Counted from the first letter of the stretch, positions 16,038-25,104 are shown. The stretch is 64,000 bases of DNA from Mycolicibacterium rhodesiae (GCF_002086695.1 NZ_MVIH01000015.1:53445-117444), one strand, 5' to 3'. Program-made: numbers and translations. Notes: generated by a model from the letters alone, not told the origin.

Positions 16038-17941
16038 TGGAGACAGTCAACACCGCGCCGGAGAAAGTCCGTCCCAACGTACGTCAGACGATGCAACTCG
16101 CGGACTATCTGTTCGCTCGTGTGAGAGACGAGGGGGTGGATGCGGTCTTTCTGGTGCCGGGCGGCGGGGCTATGTATCTCGTTGACGCGCTCGGCCGAAA
16201 CTCCGATATCCGCTACGTGCCAACACATCACGAGCAGGCAGCCGCAATCGCAGCCGAGGCCTACTCCCGCGTCAACGGCCATCTAGGCTGTGCGCTCGTC
16301 ACAACCGGCCCTGGCGCGACTAACGCGATCACCGGGGTGGCTGGCGCCTGGATCGAATCGGTACCGCTGCTTGTGATTTCTGGGCAAGTCAAGCGGGCCG
16401 ATCTCACGGGCGAAAGTGGCGTGCGGCAGAAGGGCCCGCAGGAAGTTGACATCGTCTCGATGGTCAAGCCAATCACCAAGTATGCGGTGACGGTGCTCGA
16501 TCCCTCGGACATCCGCTATCACTTCGAAAAGGCCGTGCACCTGGCGACCTCGGGCCGGCGTGGGCCGGTCTGGTTAGACATTCCGCTGGACGTGCAGGCC
16601 GCACAGATCGATGCCTCCGCGCTCAAGGGCCATTCGCCGGAGGCAACCGGCGCGAAAAATCTCAGTACCGACGCAGCCGCGATCATCGATCTGGTGAATG
16701 CGGCGGAACGCCCAATCATGCTTGCCGGACACGGTATTCGGCTCGCCGAAGCGTCAGAAGATTTCCGCGACCTCTACGAGGCACTAGGTATTCCGGTGGT
16801 GACCACCTGGAACGCGACCGACCTCATCCCTTCCGACCATCGACTTGCCGTCGGAAAGCCTGGCACGGTGGCGCTCCGCGCGCCCAATTTCGCAATCCAG
16901 AATAGCGACCTGGTAATCGCGATCGGCGCGCGACTCGACAACGTGGTGACGGCTTACAACCCTGCGATGTTCGGCCGCTACGCTGCCAAGGTCATCGTTG
17001 ACGTCGATCCCGCCGAACTCGCCAAATTCTCCCCTGACATGGATATCGCACGCGCGGTCTGTGCGGACGCGAAGGATTTCATCCGTGCGATGCTGGCACA
17101 GAGCTCGCGAATAGTCGCTAAGAGCCGCACCTCGTGGCTCGACCGCTGCAACGATTGGAAAGCCCGCTATCCGATCAACGATGGTGCACCTTTCCCGAAC
17201 TACGGGCCCATCAGTCACTATCACCTCACCAAAGTGCTCGCTGACGAAATCCCGGAGGACACGCTCATCGTCACCGGCAGCTCGGGTCTGGCGGTCGAGA
17301 TCTTCCACACGGGATTCGCCAACAAGACGGGGCAACGCATTTTCCTCACCTCCGGTCTGGGTGCTATGGGTTATGGCCTACCCGCGATGATTGGGGCAGC
17401 CTTGGCCGCGGACGCTAAGTCCATTGTTGGCGTTGAGGGCGACGGCAGCCTGATGATGAATATTCAGGAGCTGCAGACCATTCGCATGCTTGATCTACCG
17501 CTGAAGCTATTCCTCTTCAACAATTGCGGCTATGCCTCGATCAGGAATACTCAGCGCAACTATTTCGAAGGTCGCTACGTCGGAACCGGGCCGGAAGGGC
17601 AGCTCGGGCTGCCCGATTTCGTCACGCTGGCGACGGCAAACGGTATTGAGTCGATGCGCATCGACGACGCAGCCTGCCTCATTTCTGGTGTGCGCGAGGC
17701 GTTATCGCGGCGCGGACCACTCATCGTTGACGTGCAAGTCCAATGCAACGAGGCGCTGTGGCCGAAGTCCGCGGCACTGCCGCAGCCCGACGGGACGATT
17801 CGCTCGATGCCGCTCGAAGATATGTCGCCGCTACTGCCGCGCCCGGAATTCCGCGCCAACATGATCGTGCCGCTGGATCCGGCCTCGGAAAACTTGCCCG
17901 AGCGGCTCGTCGAACAGTCCAAAAATGCCGCAAAGCCCTAG
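16037..17941 (+). CDS. Acetolactate-synthase-like ThDP enzyme, probably YerE-type branched-sugar synthase
   Basis: About 634 residues with the full three-domain ThDP fold: catalytic Glu66 in THHEQAAAIAAEAYSR, the central FAD/nucleotide-type domain, and the ThDP/Mg motif starting GDG at about residue 468 and ending at FLFNNCGYASI. Housekeeping acetolactate synthases sit next to ilvN and ilvC; neither is here. Instead the gene is coupled to a NeuB-like gene and shares an operon with rfbF. The known precedent is YerE of Yersinia, a ThDP flavoenzyme that adds a C2 unit from pyruvate to CDP-4-keto-3,6-dideoxyglucose. Here the donor may be the NeuB product. ATG 16037 (TGATG overlap) is preferred over TTG 16028. 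Confidence 0.85.
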   Translation: METVNTAPEKVRPNVRQTMQLADYLFARVRDEGVDAVFLVPGGGAMYLVDALGRNSDIRYVPTHHEQAAAIAAEAYSRVNGHLGCALVTTGPGATNAITGVAGAWIESVPLLVISGQVKRADLTGESGVRQKGPQEVDIVSMVKPITKYAVTVLDPSDIRYHFEKAVHLATSGRRGPVWLDIPLDVQAAQIDASALKGHSPEATGAKNLSTDAAAIIDLVNAAERPIMLAGHGIRLAEASEDFRDLYEALGIPVVTTWNATDLIPSDHRLAVGKPGTVALRAPNFAIQNSDLVIAIGARLDNVVTAYNPAMFGRYAAKVIVDVDPAELAKFSPDMDIARAVCADAKDFIRAMLAQSSRIVAKSRTSWLDRCNDWKARYPINDGAPFPNYGPISHYHLTKVLADEIPEDTLIVTGSSGLAVEIFHTGFANKTGQRIFLTSGLGAMGYGLPAMIGAALAADAKSIVGVEGDGSLMMNIQELQTIRMLDLPLKLFLFNNCGYASIRNTQRNYFEGRYVGTGPEGQLGLPDFVTLATANGIESMRIDDAACLISGVREALSRRGPLIVDVQVQCNEALWPKSAALPQPDGTIRSMPLEDMSPLLPRPEFRANMIVPLDPASENLPERLVEQSKNAAKP

Positions 17942-18752
17942 TCGGAATTCGCCCGGCGCGATCCTTTTCGATCTCGACGGCACCCTTGTCGATAGTGCTC
18001 CGGCGATAACGCACGGCCTCAACGAGATGGCGCGACGTCGCGGGGTCGCGCCCGTCAACCTTGCAGCGGTGCGCCGCTGGGTGAGCCTGGGCGGGGAGAC
18101 CATGCTGCGCAATGCGCTTGGCGCCGCTGCCGATCCGCTCGTTGATCTGGAGGAGTTCCGCGACATTTTGCGCGGCCAGATCACTGATCCCGCTGACCTT
18201 TATCCAGGCGTGCCCAGCATGCTGGTGGCGCTCAAGCAGCGGGGCTACCGAGTCGCCATCTGCACCAACAAGCGCGAAGACATCGCGGTTCCGTACGCAG
18301 CGGGCCTCGGCATCGCCAACCATATCGACGCCATCGTCGGCGGGACACCCGACCGGCAGCTCAAACCTCACCCACTGCTCGCCCGCCTAGCGTTGGAGCG
18401 GCTGGGCGCGAACCCCGACGAGGCGATCTTCGTCGGCGACAGCGAGATTGATGCCAAAACCGCACTCACCGCGGGTTTGCGTTTTGTGTTGGTCACCTTC
18501 GGCTATCCCCAGGGCGACATCGACACCATCCCGGCGGACGGGCGGCTCGACCACTTCGAAGCACTGCCCAGTCTGGTGAGTGTGATGTTCGCGGACCAGC
18601 ACCCGCAGCGGGCGAAGGGACGCGGGACAGCAACCCACGATTCAGGTCTGGGAAACGCTCTTCCTGCAACACCCTCGGAAACGGCGACCGACCATGACCG
18701 AGCCCAACCAGCCAGGTGCCGATCAAAAGGAGTGTTCGAACGGCATGTCTAA
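17925..18752 (+). CDS. HAD-family phosphatase (phosphoglycolate-phosphatase-like)
   Basis: A 275-residue protein with the HAD motifs in order: FDLDGTLVDSAP near residue 15 (nucleophile Asp16), ICTNKR for motif II, the Lys in QLKPHP, and VGDSEIDAKTA for motif IV, with a helical cap between the first two. It should remove phosphate from a small phosphorylated sugar or acid. In this operon the likely substrate is the phosphorylated precursor or product of the NeuB-like enzyme, as KdsC and NANP do in related pathways; that is inference. The last 55 or so residues after VSVMFADQ are polar and not typical of the family. The start overlaps the ThDP gene by 17 bases. Confidence 0.85.
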   Translation: MPQSPSRNSPGAILFDLDGTLVDSAPAITHGLNEMARRRGVAPVNLAAVRRWVSLGGETMLRNALGAAADPLVDLEEFRDILRGQITDPADLYPGVPSMLVALKQRGYRVAICTNKREDIAVPYAAGLGIANHIDAIVGGTPDRQLKPHPLLARLALERLGANPDEAIFVGDSEIDAKTALTAGLRFVLVTFGYPQGDIDTIPADGRLDHFEALPSLVSVMFADQHPQRAKGRGTATHDSGLGNALPATPSETATDHDRAQPARCRSKGVFERHV

Positions 18753-19668
18753 ACTCTGCCCAATCTGCGGGAGTCCGGGGGCCATCCAGGCACACGGCCG
18801 AATCGCGCCATTCATTCTTCAGCTGCGAGACGACGCGAACGACGTTCCGCGTAATACCGCTCTGTGTATTTGCAATCGGTGCGATTTGGTCTATTTCTCC
18901 CATCGCTTTGATGACAAGACTCTCGCCGCTATATACTCCGATTATCACAATGACCGTTACCTAACGGTAAGACGCCGTTGGGAACCTTGGTACTCACGGA
19001 ACGTTCATAACGCGATGGAGCCCGGATCAGAGGCTGTCGCCGAGCGCATCGAATTCATCCACAACATCGTCGAGCCCCATGTCCATATCGACACGTTGCG
19101 CAACATCGTCGACTATGGAGGCGATGAAGGCCAGTTCTTTCCCCCTAGTTATTCAGGTCCCAAGTACGTGATCGACGTTTCTGGGAAAGACATGATGGAG
19201 GGCGTGCAGGCCGCAGGATCACTCGGTGAGCTGCCCGACAGACCCCATTTGGTGACCATATGTGGAGTTCTCGAGCACCTCAACGACCCCGTGGCGACGG
19301 TCAAAGAGATCCGCTCGGCAATCGCCGATGACGGATTGCTCTACGCCGAGGTACCCCTGGACCGGCCCAAGGTACGCCGATGGCACGCACGAGCCAATTA
19401 CCGCCGTTTCCTTGACTGGATTTCGGCTACGCGTGGCAGCTGGATCGCTGCGGATTTCCTCTCCGGAATCGCCCGTAATTTTGGCCGGACGGTGCCGCGC
19501 GTAGGAGCAATCAAGCAGAGCGAGCACATCAATTACTTCTCGACACACTCTTTAGAACAATTGCTGGTCAGTGGTGGATTCCGGGTGATCAGCACCGAGG
19601 CCGACCCCAAGATGAGTTACGGGGGTATGCGTCTGGGCCGGCTAGGTGCCCTCGCCGTGCCGGCCTGA
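18745..19668 (+). CDS. SAM-dependent methyltransferase with N-terminal zinc motif
   Basis: About 307 residues. The N-terminus has two Cys pairs, CPICGS and CNRCDLVYF, as in the zinc-binding domain preceding many type-12 and sugar C-methyltransferases. The middle has a diverged SAM site (NIVDYGGDEGQFF) and the post-I motif CGVLEHLNDP. A conserved HINYF segment follows. ATG 18745 has AAAGGAG about 11 bases upstream and overlaps the HAD stop by eight bases; a further ATG at 18694 is in frame but less likely. It closes the coupled run that starts at rfbF and may C- or O-methylate the sugar made there. Confidence 0.8.
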   Translation: MSKLCPICGSPGAIQAHGRIAPFILQLRDDANDVPRNTALCICNRCDLVYFSHRFDDKTLAAIYSDYHNDRYLTVRRRWEPWYSRNVHNAMEPGSEAVAERIEFIHNIVEPHVHIDTLRNIVDYGGDEGQFFPPSYSGPKYVIDVSGKDMMEGVQAAGSLGELPDRPHLVTICGVLEHLNDPVATVKEIRSAIADDGLLYAEVPLDRPKVRRWHARANYRRFLDWISATRGSWIAADFLSGIARNFGRTVPRVGAIKQSEHINYFSTHSLEQLLVSGGFRVISTEADPKMSYGGMRLGRLGALAVPA

Positions 19669-19837
19669 ATGACACAGGGCATGTAATGGGTGCGTCAGTC
19701 GCGGTCGGAGTTGTTGACTATCGGACACTTTCTGCTGGAACACAGCTCGTGCGCGCCAGGCCAGACCATAGGCGCTACGCACGCCGCGCACACCTCAATG
19801 GGACTGCATCAATTGCGATGATTGGGAGGATCTGCTA

Positions 19838-20788
19838 ATGAGCATCAAAAACACCTTCAGAAATGCCATAAACCGTAATTCGCTGACGCGCAAGTGGTTT
19901 GTGGCCCTGTGTGCGCGTTTCACCATCCGTTTGTTTACCGTGCAACGGTTTCTAAGTATCACGGATCTGAAGGACAAGCTTCAGATGGCCGCGTGGCGGC
20001 ATGTCTTAGCGTCGCTCCATGATACGTCGGTCAAGAAAATCGAGATTGCAGCCGGCAGGGCTACTTTTTTCTATAAAGACGACTGCGCGTTCGAGGTAGC
20101 GAACTCTGCTACCTCGCACAGCCATGCATTGTGGATCAATACAGAATATGAAAAAAGTGAAACTACTTTGCTTCACAAGGTCGTTAAACCGGGGTGGACC
20201 GCCATCGATGCTGGGGCCAATTACGGCTGGCATGCAGTCCATCTTTCGCGCTTTGTGGGGCCGGATGGTAAAGTCTTCGCATTCGAGCCAGTTCCTGATA
20301 CTTTTTTGGAGCTAGACGCTAATTTAACCCTCAATTGTTGCGGTAACTTGGAAATATTCCGGTGCGCGATCGGAAACAGTTCCGATCCCATCAATATTTA
20401 TGTTCCACAGATCTCTTTGGGCGCCGGAGCCGCATCGCAATTTCTTGACGCTGGTAACAAAATCGAAGCCCCGATGATCAGGCTGGACGATTTCGCAACA
20501 GAAAAGAATCTGACCCGGCTGGATTTCATCAAGGCCGATATTGAAGGTGGGGAATTGAACCTGCTTCGCGGTGCAGAAAACTTGCTGAAGACCTTTCGGC
20601 CCAGTATTTTGATCGAGATCGTAGATATTCACTGCCGACGTTTTGGCCATACGCCCCAGGATGTGTACGAATTCCTCGTAGAAAGAGATTATGTCGGCCG
20701 CTACATTACGGATAGAGGAGACCTGGTCGACCTCGATCCCCGGCGTCTCCCCAACGGGAATTTCTTGTTCGAGCCACAAGGTTGCTAA
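19838..20788 (+). CDS. FkbM-family methyltransferase
   Basis: A 316-residue protein with the FkbM SAM-binding region (TAIDAGANYGWHAVHLSRFV), the acidic loop VFAFEPVPDTF, and the later motifs LDFIKADIEGGE and LIEIVD. FkbM enzymes O-methylate hydroxyl groups on sugars and polyketides. The start has a good ribosome-binding site (GGGAGGATCTGCTAATG). The gene is separated from the previous one by 169 bases, so it may have its own promoter, and its codon use is more AT-rich than its neighbours, suggesting separate acquisition. It ends 34 bases from the convergent SDR gene. Confidence 0.87.
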   Translation: MSIKNTFRNAINRNSLTRKWFVALCARFTIRLFTVQRFLSITDLKDKLQMAAWRHVLASLHDTSVKKIEIAAGRATFFYKDDCAFEVANSATSHSHALWINTEYEKSETTLLHKVVKPGWTAIDAGANYGWHAVHLSRFVGPDGKVFAFEPVPDTFLELDANLTLNCCGNLEIFRCAIGNSSDPINIYVPQISLGAGAASQFLDAGNKIEAPMIRLDDFATEKNLTRLDFIKADIEGGELNLLRGAENLLKTFRPSILIEIVDIHCRRFGHTPQDVYEFLVERDYVGRYITDRGDLVDLDPRRLPNGNFLFEPQGC

Positions 20789-20822
20789 ATCCCCGGACAA
20801 GGCGTCTTGCTCTCCACCCACT

Positions 20823-21914
20823 TCATCGGAAGCTCTTGAGCGTTCGAAGGAAGCCCTCCTGCGGGCCGGTCCGAGGCGCCCAACCCAGGCCGCGCAGGCG
20901 GGACACGTCGGGACAGCCCCGCCGGATTGGACTCGGCATGTACGGATCGGCGGCCGCTGCTGACTCCCGGCGCAACTGCAGCCCACGTTCCGGCTCCAGC
21001 TCGGCGATCAGATTCGCAAGCTCTAACACGGTCAACTCCGCCCGGTCATTGCCGACGTTGTAGGCCGTGCCGGCGGCGCCCTTGAGTAAGACCGTGAAGC
21101 AGCCCTCGACGGTGTCGGCCAGGTAGCAGAAGGCCCGGCTCACTCGGCCGTCGCTGCGCATCACCAGATCGCGGCCTGCTAGGGCGTCGCCTACGAAGTC
21201 GGAAAAGACGCGGCCGTCGCCCAGAGGCATGCCTGGTCCGTAGGTATGGAAGATCCTCACCATAGTGGCGGGGACGCCCTGCTGGGCCGCATAGCAGGCG
21301 CACAGTGTCTCCCCGGCGCGCTTGCCCTCGCCGTAGCAGGACCGCACTTGAGTCGGATCCAAGAACCCGTACGCGTCCTCGTGGGTGGGAATGACTTGGT
21401 CGTTGCCCAGGCCATACACCTCCCCGGAGCTGAAGAACAGGAACCCGTCCGACGGCCTAAGCTCCAGCAGTTCCCGGGTCGCGAATACGTTGGCGGCGAA
21501 GGTGCCAACGGGATCCCGGCCGAAGGCCCGCGGCGTGCCCGGACTGGCGGCGTGGACGATGAAATGGACCGGCTCGTCCCTAGGCACCGGAGCGCACGCG
21601 TCCTGCACCAAGAAGCGCAAGTCGTCCCGAGAACCATGGGCTCCGAACCGCTCCTCGAGCGCTTCGCCCCGCCGGGCCAGAGCCAACACCCGGACCGGAG
21701 CCAGATTCCGGGACTCGTTCATACGCAGCAGCGTCTCCACGACGTAGACGCCCAGGAATCCCGCGGCCCCCGCTACCAACACCGTCCGCCCTGCAAATCG
21801 CCCCCAGGGCAGCGGGGCTTGGAGGATCCGGTCCAGATCGGCCTCGACAATGGGGTGGCGCGCAGGGGCGGTAATAACGAGTATCCTAACGTTCCTTTGG
21901 TCTTCCCGGCGCAC
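20823..21914 (-). CDS. Extended SDR, NAD-dependent epimerase/dehydratase family (candidate YerF-like ketoreductase)
   Basis: About 363 residues. The NAD site reads VLVAGAAGFLGVYVVETLL, the catalytic triad region includes FFSSGEVYG and YGEGKRAGE, and RIFHTYGPGM follows, all as in nucleotide-sugar epimerases, dehydratases and reductases. In yersiniose synthesis an NAD(P)H-dependent reductase (YerF) reduces the ketone left after YerE adds its branch; this gene could do that here, or it could be a 4-epimerase or decarboxylase. No ATG lies close to the conserved start; I used GTG 21914, with a longer frame open to 21998. It faces the FkbM gene and stands alone on its strand. Confidence 0.78.
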   Translation of the reverse strand: MRREDQRNVRILVITAPARHPIVEADLDRILQAPLPWGRFAGRTVLVAGAAGFLGVYVVETLLRMNESRNLAPVRVLALARRGEALEERFGAHGSRDDLRFLVQDACAPVPRDEPVHFIVHAASPGTPRAFGRDPVGTFAANVFATRELLELRPSDGFLFFSSGEVYGLGNDQVIPTHEDAYGFLDPTQVRSCYGEGKRAGETLCACYAAQQGVPATMVRIFHTYGPGMPLGDGRVFSDFVGDALAGRDLVMRSDGRVSRAFCYLADTVEGCFTVLLKGAAGTAYNVGNDRAELTVLELANLIAELEPERGLQLRRESAAAADPYMPSPIRRGCPDVSRLRGLGWAPRTGPQEGFLRTLKSFR

Positions 21915-22501
21915 TCGATCCTGAAGGTGGACGGCGGCATTCCTCAGTACTGGAGCACGCAGTCCACGAGGCGGTGTGCCATCGCCGCCGCGGCACATCC
22001 GAATGCACCCCCGCTAGGGCAAGCCCGCATGCGCAGCGCCCGCGCCGTGAGCAGAGCACCCTGCTGCAGTGGACGTGTCTTGTCGACCAGCACCAACTCC
22101 ACCAGTCTCTCTCGTGAAGGTGCCAGACAATAGCGAACGCTGCCCCGGCCCACGGTGGCGAGGTGACCGGCACTGGCTGAACAACTGGCCTGACATCGTG
22201 ATTACCCAGCGTGGGGTCACCCTCGCGCACTCGGACCGAACCACACTCCGATGAGGACTCCCATCATCGGAAGACCTCGACCCCTATCCCGACAGCGACT
22301 CACCGACCAGCCCTACAGCTCATCGCCAGACTGAGGTCGCACGGATAGGTACCTCGAGGACCTTGAATAAGTCTTATTGTTGTATTACCAGATCCCCCAG
22401 ACGGTGGCGAGTCCCGAGGTCCCGTTATGTTACCGGGCTCTCCACAATCCCCTTTATTAGGTATTAGGCCATCGAAACTCCCAATCCGACGAACATGCAG
22501 C
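21915..22501. other. Gene-poor stretch, possibly a decayed gene
   Basis: A minus-strand frame (about 21944-22153) has a protein-like composition (ERLVELVLVDKTRPLQQG, then Ala-rich) but no recognisable family, no good start, and stops both upstream and downstream. The rest, to the 3' end of the GT87-like gene, shows nothing. It probably contains the promoter of the SDR gene and the scar of a lost gene. Confidence 0.35.
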
Positions 22502-23920
22502 TCACGGGGGGCTATCGAAAGTCTCAGCGCCAGCGGTTACTTGACCAGCTCTTCGTGCGTAGGAGGCGAGGATTACGATGCAAGTGACCAGCCACCAGAA
22601 GCCCATGAACACCATAGTCGTCCCCACCATCGGTGTGTAACCGGTTATACCCCTGGCGCCGAACTGAGCATAGATCGGAAATTCGGCTGGCCGAGAAATG
22701 GCAAGTGGCAGATGGGCGATGCTGAATGCCACGGCCAGGCTGACGCAAATCCCGGGCGCACGCCGCCGGTCACCTCCGGCGGCGAACTGGTCGAATATAC
22801 CGCTGCCCGGTGGCCCGTCAGGGTCGCGGACAACGATCGCCGCTATCGGCAAAACGAACACCAGATAGTAAATATTGACGGCCGGTGGAAAAAGCGCGGC
22901 CGTCGGCAACAGGACCACACCTGCCATAACCGGTGGGATACGCCTCCCCACCACCAACACGGCGGCAACAATCACCACGAGGGTGCCATACGCGATCAGT
23001 GATCGCACACCACTGAAATAACGGTCGTCAGGAACTACGCCCGTGTGGAAAAATTTGACGGAGACTGCAATCAATTGGAAAAAAGTGCCGAACGATGCAT
23101 TCTGTGGACCACCACCCTGGTTACCGTATCCGATGAGGCCATCAATCGATTGCACGATTGTCCTCGGAAAATCTCGTGGCCACAGCGCAAAGGCGGCGAT
23201 ACTGGCCGCCGCGGCACCACCGAAAGCAATGCCACTCCATTTCCATTGACGCGCTGCCAACAACACCACACCAAGGACAACGAACTGCGGCTTGACCAAC
23301 GTCGCCAGAATCACCATCACCGCAACGAGCGCCCACCGCTGCCGCCGCAAAGCCACAAGAAAAACCAGCCCAATCGGCACCAAAAACCCAGCCGAATTCC
23401 CCGTATCGACCGCAGCCCAGGCCGGAATGGCAGCCGCACCCAGCGCAACGATGATCACCGCCCAGTCCAGACCACGTGCAGTGCGAGCCGCCCAAATAGC
23501 GGCGGACATGACAGCTATCGTCAAAGCAATCAGGTAGCCGACCAGCCCTACGGCCGGCACGCCCAGCCAGCGGGCGGGAAGCTCAAACACTAAATGCGGG
23601 ATATAGGCAGCCGCCGGATAGTTCCCTGTGGCCGGACGATCCAATTGCGGCAAGAAATACTGGTAGTCAAACGGGTTTGGTTGCATCCCGACAAGCGACG
23701 CAGTCGCGTGGTCCGTGAAACAGTGCCGACCAATGCTGACCGCCCCACCGATGTAACAGTCCTCGGGTATTCCGGAAATAATAGATGAAGGTACATCGAC
23801 CGCGAAATACTGCATCAGAACATAACCCACTACCGCCGACACAGCTGACGCCAACAGCACCGTGCTCAGCAAGATCGTGCGCTCGGAGTGAGAGGCCGCT
23901 CCCGCGACCAAGCGCCTCAT
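22502..23920 (-). CDS. GT87/DUF2029-like polytopic membrane protein, copy B
   Basis: About 472 residues and nearly the same sequence as copy A (5407-6855) but in the opposite orientation. Conserved features include PEDCYIGGAVSIGRHCF, QPNPFDYQY, LDRPATGNYP and many membrane helices. The start is well fixed: AGGAGG lies just upstream and ATG 23920 overlaps the phosphatase stop (TGATG). Copy B keeps the ancestral arrangement with its phosphatase partner, whereas copy A has only the tail of that partner. A role as a periplasmic-side glycosyltransferase using lipid-linked sugars is inferred from topology and context. Confidence 0.8.
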   Translation of the reverse strand: MRRLVAGAASHSERTILLSTVLLASAVSAVVGYVLMQYFAVDVPSSIISGIPEDCYIGGAVSIGRHCFTDHATASLVGMQPNPFDYQYFLPQLDRPATGNYPAAAYIPHLVFELPARWLGVPAVGLVGYLIALTIAVMSAAIWAARTARGLDWAVIIVALGAAAIPAWAAVDTGNSAGFLVPIGLVFLVALRRQRWALVAVMVILATLVKPQFVVLGVVLLAARQWKWSGIAFGGAAAASIAAFALWPRDFPRTIVQSIDGLIGYGNQGGGPQNASFGTFFQLIAVSVKFFHTGVVPDDRYFSGVRSLIAYGTLVVIVAAVLVVGRRIPPVMAGVVLLPTAALFPPAVNIYYLVFVLPIAAIVVRDPDGPPGSGIFDQFAAGGDRRRAPGICVSLAVAFSIAHLPLAISRPAEFPIYAQFGARGITGYTPMVGTTMVFMGFWWLVTCIVILASYARRAGQVTAGAETFDSPP

Positions 23921-24414
23921 CAGCACTTCTCCTCCTGGGCGCGCCGCACGTCAATCTTTTCCGCATCCAGCGTCGTCACGCTGCCGTTCGGCGGAGTCAC
24001 CGTACTTGCGGTCAGACCTTTGATCACGCCGGCGTGAGTGACAACAACAACGGCAACCGACTGCATGTGAACGTGCATCGACTCAATGACCGCCCACGCC
24101 CGTTCTGCCGCATGGTCACACGTCTCAGCCCACGTGCGCATCGCAGAGTCGTACGGGCGCTCATCCAGCGCAACGATTCCCGGTCGGTGATCACCACTGG
24201 TCAGCCGAACAATCCAGTCGGCGGTGAGCCTCGCGCGAGTGGCCGGGGACGACAGAATCAGCGGCGGCGCATCACACAACCGACGGAGCTCATCACCGGC
24301 TATCTTCGCCTGTTGGATGCCCAGATCGGTCAGCGGCGGGTCCACCTCGCGCCCGTGCCGGATTCCAGCAGCGTTAAGCACCGATTGGCCGTGGCGCACA
24401 AGGTATATGCTCAT
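23920..24414 (-). CDS. Histidine-phosphatase-family protein
   Basis: A 164-residue protein starting MSIYLVRHGQSVLN, with the RHG phosphate-accepting His at residue 9, the Arg in SSPATRARLTA and the second His in VVVVTHAGVIKG. The fold is that of phosphoglycerate-mutase-like phosphatases. The start ATG 24414 overlaps the stop of the upstream gene (ATGA), and its own stop overlaps the GT87-like gene, so the three are coupled. Together they may form a small pathway that dephosphorylates a sugar or lipid-sugar intermediate before or after transfer. The exact substrate is unknown. Confidence 0.88.
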   Translation of the reverse strand: MSIYLVRHGQSVLNAAGIRHGREVDPPLTDLGIQQAKIAGDELRRLCDAPPLILSSPATRARLTADWIVRLTSGDHRPGIVALDERPYDSAMRTWAETCDHAAERAWAVIESMHVHMQSVAVVVVTHAGVIKGLTASTVTPPNGSVTTLDAEKIDVRRAQEEKC

Positions 24415-25043
24415 ACGAATTCCTTGAGCAATTTTTCGCAGATACCACTCACACTGAGATGCCGTTTCAGCTTGACGCATGTCTCACACTTGCCGCACCA
24501 GTTGACCGATCCCTTATGTTTCTCCCATATCTCGTTTCCGACAACCAATTCAGGCTGCCCTTCGATATAGTCAACACGTTTCGCCGTCGTATCCCCGATA
24601 TCAGGCCAGAGCACGGGCCAGTTGAAGCTGCGGCGGAATTTCCATTCCCATTCGATTGAGTCGAATTTAGTGTCGGTATTCGCACGATCCATCTTGCGCA
24701 TAAAAATTCGCGAATCGTAGATGCCCAGGTACATACTGGGCGGAGCGCTAAGCCATACCGGACCGTCGACGCTGTCGACAATCGGCCAGAAGATGTCGGG
24801 CTTCAGGATGGTGACCGAATCCTTGAGAAATACAAATCGGCTGTATGTTGCGGAAGCTCGATGCAGCGCACCCATTTCATAACCCGGATCACGTGAGTCG
24901 AGCACCAACACCTCAGCGCGCTCAGTAGCCGACAGTAGGCCGTCGGGGACGTTGCCCCCGGGGCACCACAGCACGACGGGCAGCGGCTCACCGTTTCGGC
25001 GCTCCGAGAACTTTGCACGCTTGAAGCGCCTCATGGATTTCAT
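24411..25043 (-). CDS. Unrecognised protein with a Cys-rich C-terminal motif
   Basis: A 210-residue soluble protein with no family I can name. The N-terminal half has alternating strands such as PVVLWCPGGN, AEVLVLDSRD and YSRFVFLKDS, resembling a nucleotide-sugar-binding half-domain. The C-terminus holds VNWCGKCETCVKLKRHL and a fourth Cys a few residues later, a probable zinc or metal site. It is coupled by ATGA to the phosphatase, which is coupled to GT87-like copy B. Such context suggests a step in lipid-linked sugar synthesis, perhaps glycosyl transfer, but that is a guess. ATG 25043 is used; a second in-frame ATG lies nine bases in. Confidence 0.75.
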   Translation of the reverse strand: MKSMRRFKRAKFSERRNGEPLPVVLWCPGGNVPDGLLSATERAEVLVLDSRDPGYEMGALHRASATYSRFVFLKDSVTILKPDIFWPIVDSVDGPVWLSAPPSMYLGIYDSRIFMRKMDRANTDTKFDSIEWEWKFRRSFNWPVLWPDIGDTTAKRVDYIEGQPELVVGNEIWEKHKGSVNWCGKCETCVKLKRHLSVSGICEKLLKEFV

Positions 25044-25104
25044 CGCCGTCGACCATAGACGGAGAAGGTTGACGTCACCGATAATTCGGGCAAATACCCG
25101 TGAC

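Noticed and set aside
16037..17941. Housekeeping acetolactate synthase (ilvB)
   Set aside because: No ilvN or ilvC next to it; it is coupled to a NeuB-like gene within a deoxysugar operon, which fits a YerE-type role better.
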